In this document: positions 29,261 to 29,298 of the stretch, one piece after another
How positions within the stretch are numbered: the first letter of the stretch is position 1
Layout: each line of letters starts with the position of its first letter
Assembly (NCBI GenBank): GCA_045539425.1
Contig: JAZQFH010000045.1
Span: 1 to 29,298 of the forward strand
Length of the DNA: 29,298 nucleotides
Reading direction: 5' to 3'
Origin: RUG14871 sp045539425
Lineage (GTDB): Bacteria > Bacillota_I > Bacilli_A > Erysipelotrichales > Erysipelotrichaceae
Made by a program: the position numbers and the translations under genes
The notes under the pieces: generated by a model
Seen by the model: only the letters and a program-made list of their open reading frames with translations
Databases searched by the model: none
What the model was told of the DNA's origin: nothing

Positions 29261-29298
29261 ATTGAAAAAGGCGGTGTCGAGACTCTACATCCTGGCAC

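Overview
The window reads as a chromosome segment of a mid-GC member of the Bacillota, most likely a gut Erysipelotrichia- or Lachnospiraceae-type organism. The support is strong AGGAGG-type ribosome binding sites, a BlaI/M56 pair, a CPBP/TetR pair, a YozG-like/DUF2975 pair, a class IIC group II intron and the overall gene repertoire. The exact taxon cannot be read from the sequence. No rRNA, tRNA, CRISPR array or replication origin was seen.

Left part (1-14,800), ordinary chromosome. The 5' ribozyme part of a class IIC group II intron (minus strand, running off the left edge) sits directly behind a terminator. Then come a short-chain dehydrogenase; a membrane LytS-type sensor fused to an RsbU-like PP2C phosphatase; a polytopic membrane protein; an OatA-like O-acetyltransferase with an extra, degenerate second SGNH unit; a methionine gamma-lyase-family PLP enzyme; a FabG-like reductase; elongation factor P; a PnuC-like transporter with an N-terminal extension; glucose-6-phosphate isomerase; a beta-lactamase-fold lipoprotein; and an XRE-TPR regulator.

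Middle part (14,800-22,400), regulators and membrane proteins. A BlaI repressor with two operators precedes an M56 BlaR1-type sensor gene that is split by a one-base frameshift in a run of seven Gs. Then follow a DUF4428/zinc-ribbon protein, a TetR-CPBP protease-small protein operon with a TetR-type dyad, IS3-type debris, and a DUF2975-XRE pair flanked by two near-identical operator-like repeats.

Right part (22,400-29,298), an accessory island. It begins with a remnant of a Mu/TnsB-like transposase and about 1.3 kb without genes, which carries degenerate 12-bp repeats and two related minus-strand terminator modules. Next are a sigma-region-2-like protein with eight exact 15-residue repeats, a MazF/PemK toxin-like protein with a zinc-ribbon tail, a sigma region-4-like protein, three very small proteins (two with zinc ribbons), a LexA-like repressor with its own dyad operator, an RNHCP-domain protein and a small single-span membrane protein. 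Three genes in this island (sigma-like, MazF-like, RNHCP) have leader sequences in which the ribosome binding site, or a mimic of it, can be base-paired. This suggests that the island uses RNA-level control as well as LexA-type repression. That is an inference from sequence only.
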